DNA of 64,000 bases, taken from the NCBI RefSeq assembly GCF_012911935.1, contig NZ_JAAXLA010000001.1, positions 124,001-188,000 on the forward strand, given 5' to 3'. Positions within the stretch are counted from its first letter, which is position 1, and every line of letters begins with the position of its first letter. Made by a program: the position numbers and the translations under genes. Source of the DNA: Pseudonocardia acidicola (GTDB lineage Bacteria; Actinomycetota; Actinomycetes; Mycobacteriales; Pseudonocardiaceae). The notes below the pieces were generated by a model. That model was not told the origin of the DNA. It saw only the letters and a program-made list of their open reading frames with translations, and made no database searches. Of this stretch, positions 46,586 through 56,406 are shown piece by piece.

Positions 46586-47461
46586 ATGGGAAGCACGGTG
46601 CGGTTCGCCAAGGGGCACGGGACCGAGAACGACTTCGTTGTGCTGCCCGACCCCGACGGAGTGCTGGACCTGTCCGCCACCCGGGTCGCCGCGCTGTGCG
46701 ACCGACGGCGCGGCCTGGGGGCCGACGGCGTGCTGCGGGTGGTCCGGTGGGCCGCGCTGGGCGGTGACGACACCGTGCCCGCGGCGGAGCCCGGCGTCGA
46801 GTGGTTCATGGACTACCGCAACGCCGACGGCAGCATCGCCGAGATGTGCGGCAACGGGGTCCGGGTCTTCGCCCGCTACCTCGCGTACGCCGGCTGGCTG
46901 CCCGACGGCCCGGACACCGAGCTGCGGCTGGGCACCCGCGGCGGGATCCGCACGGTGTGGTTCGAGGGTGGCGACGCCACCGACGGCGAGGTCTCGGTCG
47001 ACATGGGCCCGGCGCTCATCGGTGACGCCAGCACGGCCGCGGTCGCCGGGCGCGCGTTCCCGGGCATCGCGGTGGATGTCGGCAACCCGCACCTGGCCTG
47101 CGTGACCGATGTGGAGCTGGAGAGCCTCCAGCTGGAGGTGCCGCCGGGCTACGACCCGGCGCTGTTCCCGCACGGGGTCAACGTCGAGTTCGTCAGCCCG
47201 CTGACCGGCGGGAGCGGCGAGGTCGCCATGCGGGTGCACGAGCGCGGGGTGGGGGAGACCCGTTCCTGCGGCACCGGGACCGTCGCCGCGGTCGTCGCCG
47301 TGCTGCGCCACGCCGGTGCCGGCTCCGGCACCGTCGCGGTGCGCACCCCGGGCGGGCGGCTGCGGGTCACCGTCGACGACGGCAGCACCACGCTGCACGG
47401 CCCGGCGGTGCTGGTCGGCCACGGGGAGCTCGAGGGCTCGTGGTGGGACGCCCAGGTCTGA
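46586..47461 (+). CDS. dapF: Diaminopimelate epimerase
   Basis: 291 residues. Two-fold repeat fold. The first catalytic Cys is in EMCGNGVR near residue 90, the second in RSCGTGTVAAV near residue 228, and the N-terminus has the conserved KGHGTENDFV. It converts LL- to meso-diaminopimelate for lysine and peptidoglycan. hflX follows 90 bases later. Confidence 0.96.
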   Translation: MGSTVRFAKGHGTENDFVVLPDPDGVLDLSATRVAALCDRRRGLGADGVLRVVRWAALGGDDTVPAAEPGVEWFMDYRNADGSIAEMCGNGVRVFARYLAYAGWLPDGPDTELRLGTRGGIRTVWFEGGDATDGEVSVDMGPALIGDASTAAVAGRAFPGIAVDVGNPHLACVTDVELESLQLEVPPGYDPALFPHGVNVEFVSPLTGGSGEVAMRVHERGVGETRSCGTGTVAAVVAVLRHAGAGSGTVAVRTPGGRLRVTVDDGSTTLHGPAVLVGHGELEGSWWDAQV

Positions 47462-47551
47462 GGGGCAGGGTCGCCGGCGCGGCCCGGTTACCCGACCGGC
47501 CGGGTGGCCGGGACGAAACAAAGCGGACGTCGGAAGCGTTGACGTGGGAGC

Positions 47552-49042
<1,491 letters not shown>

Positions 49043-49092
49043 GCATTCCGGCGCTGGCCGGTCTGCTCGCCGCGGCGCTGACCGCCGGACCG

Positions 49093-50067
49093 GTGACGGC
49101 CGGCGCGCCCGCGCCGCAGACCCGCTGCACCGTCGAGGACCCCCGGCTGTCCGAGCTGTCCGGGATGGTCGTCGACGAACGCGGGCTGTGGGCGACGGAC
49201 GACGGCGGGCGCCGCGTCGAACTGCACCGGCTCGACACCACCGGCCCGATCTGCCGCGTGCTCGAGACCCGCACGGCCGCGATCGATCCGTTCGACGCCG
49301 AGGACCTCGCCCGCGGTCCCGACGGCACGCTGTGGGTCGCCGACACCGGTGACAACGAGCGCCGCCGGGACACCGTCGCGCTCGTCGCGCTGCCTGCGGG
49401 CGGTGCCGGCGGCGCCCGGTTGCACCGGCTGACCTACCCGGACGGCCCGCACGACGCCGAGGCGCTGCTCGTCGGTGCCGACGGCGTCCCGCTGCTCATC
49501 ACCAAGGAGGTGGGCCGGGCCGGGATCTACCGGCCGGCCGGCCCGCCGGCCGAACCCGGCCCGACCCCGCTCGCGCTCGTCGGCGAGGTGGCGCTGCCGG
49601 CGTCCGACACGGCCGGCGGCCCGCTCGGGGGGCTCGGGTCGCGGCAGGTCACCGGCGCGGCGCTCAGCGCCGACGGCCGGGTCGCAGCGCTGCGCAGCTA
49701 CACCGACGCCTGGCTCTACCCGGTCACCGACGGCGACCTGGTCGCTGCGCTGGCGGGCACCCCGGCCCGCGTCCCGCTGCCCGGCGAACCCCAGGGCGAG
49801 GCCCTTGCGTTCGAGCCCGACGGCACCTTGCTGTCGGGCTCGGAGCTACGCGTCGTACCCGGCGAGATCCGGGCGGTACCGGGCGCCGCCGGTCTCGCCG
49901 CCACGAGCGGCCGCGGGCCGGCGCCCGCGGACCCGCCGGTGGTGGGCGCCGACGAGAGCGCGCCGGCGTGGTTGCCGGCCGCCGTGGGGGCGGTCGCCGC
50001 GGCCGGCGTACTCGTGCTGCTGGCCGTGGTGATGGCCGTGCACGGGGCCCGGCGGCGCCGGCGCTGA
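49093..50067 (+). CDS. Surface-anchored beta-propeller-like protein, start uncertain (may begin at CTG 49039)
   Basis: 324 residues from GTG 49093, the first standard start codon. The body has repeated DLARGPDGTLWVADTGDN- and ALAFEPDGTLLSGSE-like blades suggesting a six-bladed propeller. The C-terminus has a membrane helix (about residues 290-315) followed by RRRRR, an arrangement that requires export. From 49093 there is no signal peptide, yet the same frame upstream encodes LSIPALAGLLAAALTAGPVTA, a convincing signal sequence beginning at a CTG that overlaps the hflX stop (CTGA). Function is unknown; it sits between hflX and lexA. Confidence 0.6.
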   Translation: MTAGAPAPQTRCTVEDPRLSELSGMVVDERGLWATDDGGRRVELHRLDTTGPICRVLETRTAAIDPFDAEDLARGPDGTLWVADTGDNERRRDTVALVALPAGGAGGARLHRLTYPDGPHDAEALLVGADGVPLLITKEVGRAGIYRPAGPPAEPGPTPLALVGEVALPASDTAGGPLGGLGSRQVTGAALSADGRVAALRSYTDAWLYPVTDGDLVAALAGTPARVPLPGEPQGEALAFEPDGTLLSGSELRVVPGEIRAVPGAAGLAATSGRGPAPADPPVVGADESAPAWLPAAVGAVAAAGVLVLLAVVMAVHGARRRRR

Positions 50068-50120
50068 GCGGCTCGCCGACCCCCGGTCCCAGGCGGCTCC
50101 GGGGACGGCTCAGGGGCCGC

Positions 50121-50891
50121 TCAGAGGCGGCGCAGCACCGCCACCACCCGGCCGAGCACGGAGGCCTCGTCGCCGGGAATCGGGTCGTAGGCCGGGTTGG
50201 CCGGCATCAGCCACACGTGCCCGTCGCGGCGCTTGAACGTCTTCACCGTGGCCTCGCCGTCGATCATCGCGGCGACGATCTCGCCGTTCTCCGCGACCGG
50301 CTGCTGGCGCACCACGACCCAGTCGCCGTCCCGGATCGCCGCGTCGACCATCGAGTCGCCGCGCACGTTCAGCAGGAACAGCGTGCCCTCACCGACGATC
50401 TCACGCGGCAGCGGGAAGACGCTCTCCACGGCCTGCTCGGCCAGGATCGGCCCACCGGCCGCGATGTTGCCCAGCAGCGGGACGAACGCCGGCGACGGGC
50501 GATCCGAGCCCGTCGCCCCGGACTCGGCGTCGGCCACCTCGACGGCGATCCGACCCGGCACCGCGTCCTGCTCCTGGGCCGCGGGGCCCTCGTCGGGGCC
50601 GCGGACGTCGACCGCGCGGGTGCGGTTGGGGTCACGACGCAGATAGCCCTTGCGCTCCAGGGTGCGCAGCTGGTGATGCACCGACGAGGTGGAGGTGAGC
50701 CCGACCGCGTCACCGATCTCGCGCACGCTCGGCGGGTAGCCGAACCGCTCCACCCAGTCCCGGATCACCTCGAGCACCTTGCGCTGGCGCGGCGTCAATC
50801 CCACCGGATCGGCCGGGGGGTCCGGGAAGGCGCGCACCTGCCCGGGGCCCCGGCCGGCGTCCGCGCCGGTGCCGGATTCGTCCCGTGCCAT
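50121..50891 (-). CDS. lexA: SOS regulator LexA
   Basis: 256 residues from ATG 50891, with GAGGAGG 9 bases upstream. The winged-helix domain has [21 protein letters not shown] residues (about 45-65) and [15 protein letters not shown]. The Ala-Gly cleavage site is in NIAAGGP near residue 146, the catalytic Ser in RGDSM near residue 184 and Lys in ATVKTFK near residue 221. It represses DNA-damage genes and cleaves itself on RecA filaments. An SOS box overlaps its own -35 element and a second SOS region faces the divergent LysM gene. Confidence 0.97.
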   Translation of the reverse strand: MARDESGTGADAGRGPGQVRAFPDPPADPVGLTPRQRKVLEVIRDWVERFGYPPSVREIGDAVGLTSTSSVHHQLRTLERKGYLRRDPNRTRAVDVRGPDEGPAAQEQDAVPGRIAVEVADAESGATGSDRPSPAFVPLLGNIAAGGPILAEQAVESVFPLPREIVGEGTLFLLNVRGDSMVDAAIRDGDWVVVRQQPVAENGEIVAAMIDGEATVKTFKRRDGHVWLMPANPAYDPIPGDEASVLGRVVAVLRRL

Positions 50892-50950
50892 CTGGTTCGC
50901 CTCCTCATCGCGTGTTCTCGCGGCCCCGTGGGCGCCGCGTCGTTGCACAA

Positions 50951-50991
50951 ACGTTAGACCGGATCACCCGCTGCGCCAAACACATGTTCGA
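50951..50991 (-). promoter_or_regulatory. lexA promoter with overlapping SOS box
   Basis: Read on the minus strand: -35 TTGGCG (50979-50974), a 17-base spacer, and -10 TAACGT (50956-50951). The SOS-like box CCAAAC-ACAT-GTTCGA (plus strand 50976-50991) matches the TCGAAC-N4-GTTCGA consensus at 10 of 12 positions and covers the -35 element, so LexA should repress its own gene. Confidence 0.7.
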
Positions 50992-51039
50992 ACGACACGC
51001 CCTCGGATTCTCGATTCCGACGGCTCCAGCTGGTACACA

Positions 51040-51071
51040 TCGCACAGACGTTCGATCGAACGTCTGTGCGA
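51040..51071. promoter_or_regulatory. Two abutting SOS boxes forming a 32-bp perfect palindrome
   Basis: TCGCACAGACGTTCGA (51040-51055) is followed directly by its exact reverse complement (51056-51071). Each half matches the actinobacterial SOS consensus TCGAAC-N4-GTTCGA at 11 of 12 positions. It lies 37 bases before the LysM gene start and about 150 before lexA, so it should let LexA control the LysM gene tightly. Confidence 0.75.
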
Positions 51072-51107
51072 ACCGGGGTCGGGCACGCGAGGGACGGAGA
51101 GGTCGCC

Positions 51108-51647
51108 ATGGGGCTCAGCACGATCGACGGCAGGGTCGGGCCGCCCGGTGACGCGCGGGCGGGTGTGCCCGGCGTGCGCCGTGGGCGGCGCCGCGCGGCT
51201 CCGGGCCGGGGCCCGCGGCCGGTCCGGCCCGGTGTCGCGGCGGTGCCGGTGCGCCCGGTCACCGCGGCCCCGCTGCCCGCGCGGGCCCGGGTGCTGGCCC
51301 GGCCGGCGTCCGGCCGCCCGGGCCGGGTTGTCGCGGGCACCCCGTCGGCGCGGCGCTACCGGCTGCGGCGTGCGGTGGCCGGGGCGGTGCTGATGCTGGT
51401 CTCGGCGGGGGCCGTCGTCGGGTGGGGGCAGTTGGCCGGGCTGGCCGGCGACGCCGTCGCCCGCTCGACGGTCCCGTCGGGGACCCGGGAGGTCAGTGTG
51501 CGTGCCGGCGACACGGTCTGGGGGGTGGCCCGGCGGGCCGCTCCCGCGTCGGACACGTCCGCGGTGGTGGAGCGGATCGTCGTCGACAACGGGCTGTCCT
51601 CGACGTCATTGCGGGTCGGCCAGGTGCTGCGGGTGCCCGCCGGCTGA
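51108..51647 (+). CDS. LysM-domain membrane protein of the SOS locus (Rv2719c/ChiZ-like position)
   Basis: 179 residues from ATG 51108, with GGAGAGG 5 bases upstream. Residues 1-85 are Pro/Arg-rich and probably cytoplasmic. A membrane helix lies at about residues 90-113 ([19 protein letters not shown]). A single C-terminal LysM domain ([16 protein letters not shown] to [10 protein letters not shown]) would be outside and bind peptidoglycan. In mycobacteria the gene at this position, Rv2719c, is damage-induced and blocks division. The double SOS box immediately upstream supports the same role here. No hydrolase domain is seen. Confidence 0.85.
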   Translation: MGLSTIDGRVGPPGDARAGVPGVRRGRRRAAPGRGPRPVRPGVAAVPVRPVTAAPLPARARVLARPASGRPGRVVAGTPSARRYRLRRAVAGAVLMLVSAGAVVGWGQLAGLAGDAVARSTVPSGTREVSVRAGDTVWGVARRAAPASDTSAVVERIVVDNGLSSTSLRVGQVLRVPAG

Positions 51648-52380
51648 CGGTCTGCCGTCCGAGTCGTCCGGCATCGTCGGACCCCGCTGCCGGACAGCGC
51701 ACAGGTGTTCGGCCGGGCCCGGGCCCGCCGGGCCCGGGCCACCGGATGCGGCGACAAGGGGGCCGTCATGGATGTCGGGGCACCGGGGGGCGAGGGTCGC
51801 CGGGGCGGGCGCGGTGACGGCGCTGCGCGATCGGCCGGCCGGGTACCGGAGTGCGATCGGCCCGGATCGGCGGCGAACGGGCAGCCGTGCGGCGCGCCGT
51901 GTGCGCAGCGGAGCGTGCCGATTCGGTCTCCGGGACGCCGGCCGTGAGTGCGCGTTCGGGTGTACGTACAGTAGGCGGGTTGCCACGAGCGGGTCGCGCT
52001 CCGCGCGCAGGGCGCCGTGGTCGGGCCCGGGCTGCGATCGGGCCGTCGCGGATCCGCCGAGGCCTGGCCGCGGTGGCGTGGGCGCCGGGTGCAGCGCCGG
52101 TCGCGGTGGGGACCGGCGAGAGGCGACGGCGCGCCCGGGGAGACGGTGCAGGACCTGGCGCGCCGGGTCGCGCCCGAGCAGTGCGCGGTGGACGCCGATG
52201 CCGTCGTCGCCTGGATCGTGGTCGAGAGTGGTGCCCCTGCGCAGTGGCCGGACCCCGGACGGGTCGTCCGGGTACCGCTCGGCTGACGGCTCTCCGCCGG
52301 TGCCGACGCGGTGTGTGCCGGGTGCTGTACGGCGTGCTGTCTCGATTGGGCGACACATGTCACCGACCGGTGTGCAGAGC
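51648..52380. other. Long intergenic region between the LysM gene and nrdR
   Basis: These 733 bases hold no intact gene I can support. They do hold a degenerate second LysM copy (51980-52286, listed separately). A GTACGTAC palindrome lies at 51962-51969, just before it. Arg-rich open frames on both strands are composition shadows. Confidence 0.5.
51980..52286 (+). pseudogene. Frameshifted tandem copy of the LysM gene
   Basis: In one frame (codons from TTG 51980, with a TACAGT -10-like box at 51967-51972) there is a basic region and hydrophobic stretch [18 protein letters not shown]. In the next frame (to TGA 52284-52286) there is [13 protein letters not shown], then [10 protein letters not shown] and GRVVRVPLG. 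These align with [23 protein letters not shown] and GQVLRVPAG of the intact LysM gene, and even the bases around both stop codons match (GGCTGACGG). The frame changes at about 52105-52140. It may be a decayed duplicate; an 89-residue product from GTG 52017 is the alternative. Confidence 0.5.
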
Positions 52381-52387
52381 TTCGTAA

Positions 52388-52435
52388 CCCCAACATGTTG
52401 TGGTTACACTCGTGTCGTTCGGCTACAGGTTGGGG
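52388..52435 (+). promoter_or_regulatory. Pair of NrdR boxes and -10 of the nrdR-nrdJ operon
   Basis: Box 1 CCCCAACATGTTGTGG (52388-52403) sits in a 24-bp near-palindrome (52384-52407). Box 2 CGGCTACAGGTTGGGG is at 52420-52435. Against the known NrdR consensus acaCwAtATaTwGtgt the core positions match 8 of 8 and 7 of 8. The centres are 32 bp apart, three helical turns, as in known NrdR sites. A -10 box TACACT lies between them at 52405-52410, so bound NrdR would block the promoter. Confidence 0.75.
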
Positions 52436-52458
52436 TTCTCGGGGGAGGGGGACGCATC

Positions 52459-52947
52459 ATGCGCTGCCCGTTCTGTCGTCATTCGGACTGCCGTGTGATC
52501 GACTCCCGCGAGGTGGAGGACGGTCAGGCCACGCGGCGTCGCCGCTCGTGCGCGGCGTGTGGCCGCCGGTTCACCACGGTCGAGGAAGCTGTGCTGGCGG
52601 TGCTCAAGCGCAGCGGGGTCACGGAGCAGTTCAGCCGCGAGAAGGTCGTGCGCGGCGTGCGGCGTGCCTGCCAGGGGCGCCCGGTCGACGAGGACGCGCT
52701 CCAGCAGCTCGCGCACCGCGTCGAAGAGGCGGTCCGGGCGGGCGGGGCCGCCGAGATCCCCAGCCACGAGGTCGGGCTGGCCATCCTGGGGCCGCTCCGG
52801 GAACTCGACGAAGTCGCCTATCTGCGCTTCGCCAGCGTCTATCGCTCGTTTTCCTCCATCGAGGACTTCGAGAAGGAGATCGCCGATCTGCGTCGGCCGG
52901 CTGCCGGGGAAGCAGTCGAACAGCGCAGTGGTTCCTCCACCGGTTGA
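52459..52947 (+). CDS. nrdR: Transcriptional repressor of ribonucleotide reductase genes
   Basis: 162 residues from ATG 52459, with GGAGGGGG 7 bases upstream. A zinc ribbon (CPFC at residues 3-6, CAAC at about 31-34) is followed by an ATP-cone domain with [19 protein letters not shown]. It senses ATP/dATP and represses reductase genes. It is followed 84 bases later by nrdJ, its likely target, and preceded by two NrdR boxes, so it represses its own operon. Confidence 0.96.
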   Translation: MRCPFCRHSDCRVIDSREVEDGQATRRRRSCAACGRRFTTVEEAVLAVLKRSGVTEQFSREKVVRGVRRACQGRPVDEDALQQLAHRVEEAVRAGGAAEIPSHEVGLAILGPLRELDEVAYLRFASVYRSFSSIEDFEKEIADLRRPAAGEAVEQRSGSSTG

Positions 52948-53031
52948 CGTACCCGACCGGAGTCCGCCGTCGACTCCCACCGGGGCCGAGGGCACCCACA
53001 GAGCATGTTCGGCAAGCAGAAGAGGGAGAGC

Positions 53032-55869
53032 ATGACGGAGACCGTCGGGGCCACAGCCTCGGGACGCGGGGACAAGTCCGGCGCCAAGCAGGGGGACAAG
53101 CGCAAGCGGCCGGTCGGGCTGACCGTCGAGCGCCTCTACACCACTCCCGGCGTGCACCCCTACGACGAGGTCGACTGGCAGCGCCGTGACGTCGTCATGA
53201 CCAACTGGCGCGACGGCACGGTGAACTTCGAGCAGCGCGGCGTCGAGTTCCCGGATTTCTGGTCGGTCAACGCGACCAACATCGTCACCAGCAAGTACTT
53301 CCGCGGCGCCGTCGGCTCGCCGCAGCGGGAGTCGAGCCTGCGCCAACTCATCGACCGAGTCGTGGGCGCCTATCACAAGGCCGGCGTGGACAACGGCTAC
53401 TTCGCGACCGCCGAGGACGCCGAGATCTTCGCCCACGAGCTCACCTGGATGCTGCTGCACCAGGTGTTCAGCTTCAACTCGCCGGTCTGGTTCAACGTCG
53501 GGACCAGCTCGCCGCAGCAGGTCAGCGCGTGCTTCATCCTCGCCGTCGACGACACCATGGAGTCGATCCTCAACTGGTACCGCGAGGAGGGTCTGATCTT
53601 CAAGGGCGGTTCCGGCGCCGGGCTGAACCTGTCGCGCATCCGCTCCTCGAAGGAGCTGCTCTCCTCCGGCGGCACCGCCTCCGGCCCGGTCTCGTTCATG
53701 CGCGGCGCCGACGCCAGCGCGGGGACCATCAAGTCCGGTGGCGCGACACGCCGGGCCGCCAAGATGGTCGTCCTCGACGTCGACCACCCCGACATCGTGG
53801 AGTTCGTCGAGACCAAGGCCAAGGAGGAGGCCAAGGTCCGGGTGCTGCGCGACGCCGGGTTCGACATGGACCTCGGTGGTGCCGACATCACGTCGGTGCA
53901 GTACCAGAACGCGAACAACTCGGTCCGGGTCACCGACGAGTTCATGCGTGCGGTCGAGGAGGGCACCGAATTCGGGCTGCGCGCCCGGATGACCGGTGAG
54001 GTCATCGACACGATCGACGCGAAGACGCTGTTCCGCGGCATCGCGCAGGCCGCCTGGGAGTGCGCCGACCCCGGTATCCAGTACGACGACACGATCAACG
54101 ACTGGCACACCTGCCCGGAGTCGGGCCGGATCACCGCGTCCAACCCGTGCTCGGAGTACATGCACCTGGACAACTCCAGCTGCAACCTCGCGTCGCTGAA
54201 CCTGCTGAAGTTCCTGCGCGACGACGGCCGGTTCGACGCCGAGCGGTTCGCCAAGGCCGTCGAGATCGTCATCACCGCGATGGACATCTCGATCTGCTTC
54301 GCCGACTTCCCGACCGAGCCGATCGCCGACACCACCCGCAAGTTCCGCCAGCTGGGTATCGGCTACGCCAACCTCGGCGCGCTGCTGATGGCCACCGGGC
54401 ACGCGTACGACTCCGAGGGCGGCCGCTCGCTGGCCGCAGCCATCACCTCGCTGATGACCGGCGCCGCGTACAAGCGCTCGGCCGAGCTGGCCGGCGTCGT
54501 CGGCACCTACGAGGGCTACGCCCGCAACGCCGAGGCCCACCAGCGCGTCATGCGCAAGCACGCCGCCGCCAACGACGCGGTCCGGACGCTGCCTGCCAGC
54601 ATCCCGGTGCACAAGCTGGCCACCATCACCTGGAAGGACGCCCTCGCCATCGGCGAGCGCAACGGGTGGCGCAACGCGCAGGCCTCGGTGCTGGCCCCGA
54701 CCGGCACGATCGGCCTGATGATGGACTGCGACACGACCGGTATCGAGCCGGACCTGGCGCTGGTCAAGTTCAAGAAGCTGGTCGGCGGCGGCTCGATGCA
54801 GATCGTCAACCAGACGGTGCCGCGGGCGCTGCAGGTCCTGGGCTACCAGCCCGAGCAGGCCGAGGCGATCATCGAGTACGTCGCCGAGCACGGGCACGTC
54901 ATCGACGCCCCGGGCCTGCGCCCCGAGCACTACGAGGTGTTCGACTGTGCGATGGGCGAGCGGTCCATCGCCGCGATGGGCCACGTCCGGATGATGGCCG
55001 CGGTCCAGCCGTTCCTGTCCGGCGCGATCTCCAAGACGGTCAACATGCCGGAGGCGGCCACCGTCGCCGACGTCGAGAAGATCTACATGGAGGGCTGGCG
55101 CCTCGGGCTCAAGGCGCTGGCGATCTACCGCGACAACTGCAAGGTCGGCCAGCCGCTGTCGGCCGGCAAGGGCGCCAAGGAGACCGCGACCGCCGACGCG
55201 GCGCCGGTCGTCGAGGCCCGTCCGGTCCGCCGCCGGCTGCCGAAGAAGCGGCCGAGCGAGACGGTCTCGTTCACCGTCGGCGGCGCGGAGGGCTACCTGA
55301 CCGCCGGGTCCTACCCCGACGACGGGCTGGGCGAGATCTTCGTCAAGCTCGGCAAGCAGGGCTCCACGCTGTCGGGCGTGATGGACGCGTTCTCGATGTC
55401 CATCTCGGTCGGCCTGCAGTACGGCATCCCGCTGGAGTTCTACGTCTCGAAGTTCTCCAACCTGCGCTTCGAGCCGGCCGGGATGACCGACGACCCGGAC
55501 GTGCGGATCGCGACGAGCGTGCTGGACTACCTGTTCCGCCGGCTGGCGCTGGACTACCTGCCCTACGAGAAGCGGGCCCAGCTCGGCATCTTCTCCGCCG
55601 ACGAGCGCACCGCCCAGGTGGCGGAGAGCTACGGCGATGTCGACCTCGAGGCCCTGCGGACCTCGGTGGACGCGGCGCCCGCGCAGTCGGAGACCCCGGC
55701 CGGGGTGACGCCGGCCCCGGTCGAGGTCGGCAGTTCCACCGAGCTGCTCGAGCTGCGGCTGGGCAAGGCCGCCGACGCCCCGCTGTGCATGACCTGCGGG
55801 ACGAAGATGCGCCCGGCCGGGTCCTGCTACGTGTGCGAGGGCTGCGGCTCGACCAGCGGCTGCAGCTGA
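53032..55869 (+). CDS. nrdJ: Adenosylcobalamin-dependent (class II) ribonucleoside-diphosphate reductase
   Basis: 945 residues from ATG 53032, with GAGGGAG just upstream; ATG 53005 is less likely. It has the long NrdJ form: N-terminal PYDEVDWQRRDVVMTNW, active-site NPCSEYMHLDNSSCNLAS near residue 375, the PTGTIGLMMDCDTTGIEPD loop near residue 555, and a C-terminal Cys-rich zinc tail (CMTCGTKM, CYVCEGCG). It makes deoxynucleotides with B12 in place of the iron or manganese tyrosyl cofactor. It is co-regulated with nrdR. No cobalamin riboswitch is seen before it. Confidence 0.97.
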   Translation: MTETVGATASGRGDKSGAKQGDKRKRPVGLTVERLYTTPGVHPYDEVDWQRRDVVMTNWRDGTVNFEQRGVEFPDFWSVNATNIVTSKYFRGAVGSPQRESSLRQLIDRVVGAYHKAGVDNGYFATAEDAEIFAHELTWMLLHQVFSFNSPVWFNVGTSSPQQVSACFILAVDDTMESILNWYREEGLIFKGGSGAGLNLSRIRSSKELLSSGGTASGPVSFMRGADASAGTIKSGGATRRAAKMVVLDVDHPDIVEFVETKAKEEAKVRVLRDAGFDMDLGGADITSVQYQNANNSVRVTDEFMRAVEEGTEFGLRARMTGEVIDTIDAKTLFRGIAQAAWECADPGIQYDDTINDWHTCPESGRITASNPCSEYMHLDNSSCNLASLNLLKFLRDDGRFDAERFAKAVEIVITAMDISICFADFPTEPIADTTRKFRQLGIGYANLGALLMATGHAYDSEGGRSLAAAITSLMTGAAYKRSAELAGVVGTYEGYARNAEAHQRVMRKHAAANDAVRTLPASIPVHKLATITWKDALAIGERNGWRNAQASVLAPTGTIGLMMDCDTTGIEPDLALVKFKKLVGGGSMQIVNQTVPRALQVLGYQPEQAEAIIEYVAEHGHVIDAPGLRPEHYEVFDCAMGERSIAAMGHVRMMAAVQPFLSGAISKTVNMPEAATVADVEKIYMEGWRLGLKALAIYRDNCKVGQPLSAGKGAKETATADAAPVVEARPVRRRLPKKRPSETVSFTVGGAEGYLTAGSYPDDGLGEIFVKLGKQGSTLSGVMDAFSMSISVGLQYGIPLEFYVSKFSNLRFEPAGMTDDPDVRIATSVLDYLFRRLALDYLPYEKRAQLGIFSADERTAQVAESYGDVDLEALRTSVDAAPAQSETPAGVTPAPVEVGSSTELLELRLGKAADAPLCMTCGTKMRPAGSCYVCEGCGSTSGCS

Positions 55870-56021
55870 AAATAGGCGGTATTGCGCTAGCTGCAACAGG
55901 TCGCGTCGTCGGCCGACAACTCCACAGAAGGGGGCGCTACCCCCACGCGACGGCCGGCGGGTGTAACCCGCCGGTGACTCGGGCCGCCTATGACCCCTGC
56001 TGAGGATCTAGGCGGCCCGAG
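55861..56021 (+). other. Chain of stem-loops downstream of nrdJ, possible structured RNA
   Basis: The 180 bases between nrdJ and the next small gene can fold almost throughout. TGCAGCT 55861-55867 pairs with AGCTGCA 55889-55895. GTCGCGT 55900-55906 pairs with ACGCGAC 55945-55951, enclosing GGGGG/CCCCC (55930-55934/55940-55944). CCGGCGGG 55954-55961 pairs with CCCGCCGG 55967-55974. A 13-bp stem, 55978-55990 with 56009-56021, has an 18-base loop. The third and fourth could be terminators of nrdJ; the density suggests an RNA element. Confidence 0.4.
55954..55974 (+). terminator. Terminator candidate after nrdJ
   Basis: A perfect 8-bp stem CCGGCGGG/CCCGCCGG with loop TGTAA, 85 bases after the nrdJ stop codon. 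Confidence 0.5.
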
Positions 56022-56049
56022 GTGGATCGGAGCTCAGAGAGGAGGAAAT

Positions 56050-56193
56050 GTGGCGAAGACCAATCCGAAGCAGACCAGCGCGAAGGTCGCGAAGGCGGCA
56101 TCGAAGGTCCTGCAGAGCAAGGCGTCGCCGGCGGCCAAGTCGGCTGCAGGAAGCGCTCTGGCGCAGACCCGCCCGAGCAAGAAGAAGAAGTAG
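56050..56193 (+). CDS. Small Lys/Ala-rich conserved-type protein
   Basis: 47 residues from GTG 56050, with an excellent GAGGAGG ribosome site. It begins MAKTNPKQTSAKVAKAASK and ends PSKKKK. It is rich in Lys, Ala and Ser with no hydrophobic core, so it may bind nucleic acid or be disordered. Similar short proteins with a KSAAGSALAQ-like segment occur in many bacteria without known function, in my recollection. An overlapping ATG at 56048 opens only an Arg-rich shadow frame. A very strong terminator follows 7 bases after the stop codon. Confidence 0.7.
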   Translation: MAKTNPKQTSAKVAKAASKVLQSKASPAAKSAAGSALAQTRPSKKKK

Positions 56194-56199
56194 GGCGAT

Positions 56200-56244
56200 G
56201 AGGCCCGGGCCGAGGATGTTGGCACCATCCTCGGCCCGGGCCTC
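56200..56244 (+). terminator. Strong intrinsic terminator after the small Lys-rich gene
   Basis: A perfect 19-bp stem (56200-56218 with 56226-56244) and a 7-base loop TTGGCAC. It separates this gene from the accessory genes downstream. Confidence 0.9.
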
Positions 56245-56340
56245 GGAACCCTAACGACGCCGCAGTGCATCCCGCGACGGGAAGTGGCCCATCACTACCC
56301 GATCGGTCAGGCCTGCGTGCGCCAAAGTCGGATCCGAAAA

Positions 56341-56363
56341 CTCTGAGGCTGTGAGCCTCAGAG
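56341..56363. promoter_or_regulatory. 23-bp palindrome upstream of the CHAT protease gene
   Basis: CTCTGAGGCT and its exact complement AGCCTCAGAG flank the 3 bases GTG, 43 bases before the gene start. It may be an operator at the promoter or an attenuating hairpin; there is no T-run. Confidence 0.45.
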
Positions 56364-56406
56364 CGGTCGCGCGTAGGTCTGAGGTGGCGCGCGGAGAGGC
56401 AGCGTC

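Noticed and set aside
52948..53031. Cobalamin riboswitch before nrdJ
   Set aside because: The nrdR-nrdJ gap is only 84 bases and has no B12-box-like sequence; control is explained by NrdR boxes.
52423..55896. Longest minus-strand open frame (1157 codons) opposite nrdR-nrdJ
   Set aside because: Shadow of nrdJ codon bias; it also spans the nrdR-nrdJ promoter region.
56048..56254. ATG-initiated 68-codon frame overlapping the small Lys-rich gene
   Set aside because: The translation is almost wholly Arg/Pro and runs into the terminator stem; the GTG frame has the better-spaced ribosome site and typical composition.
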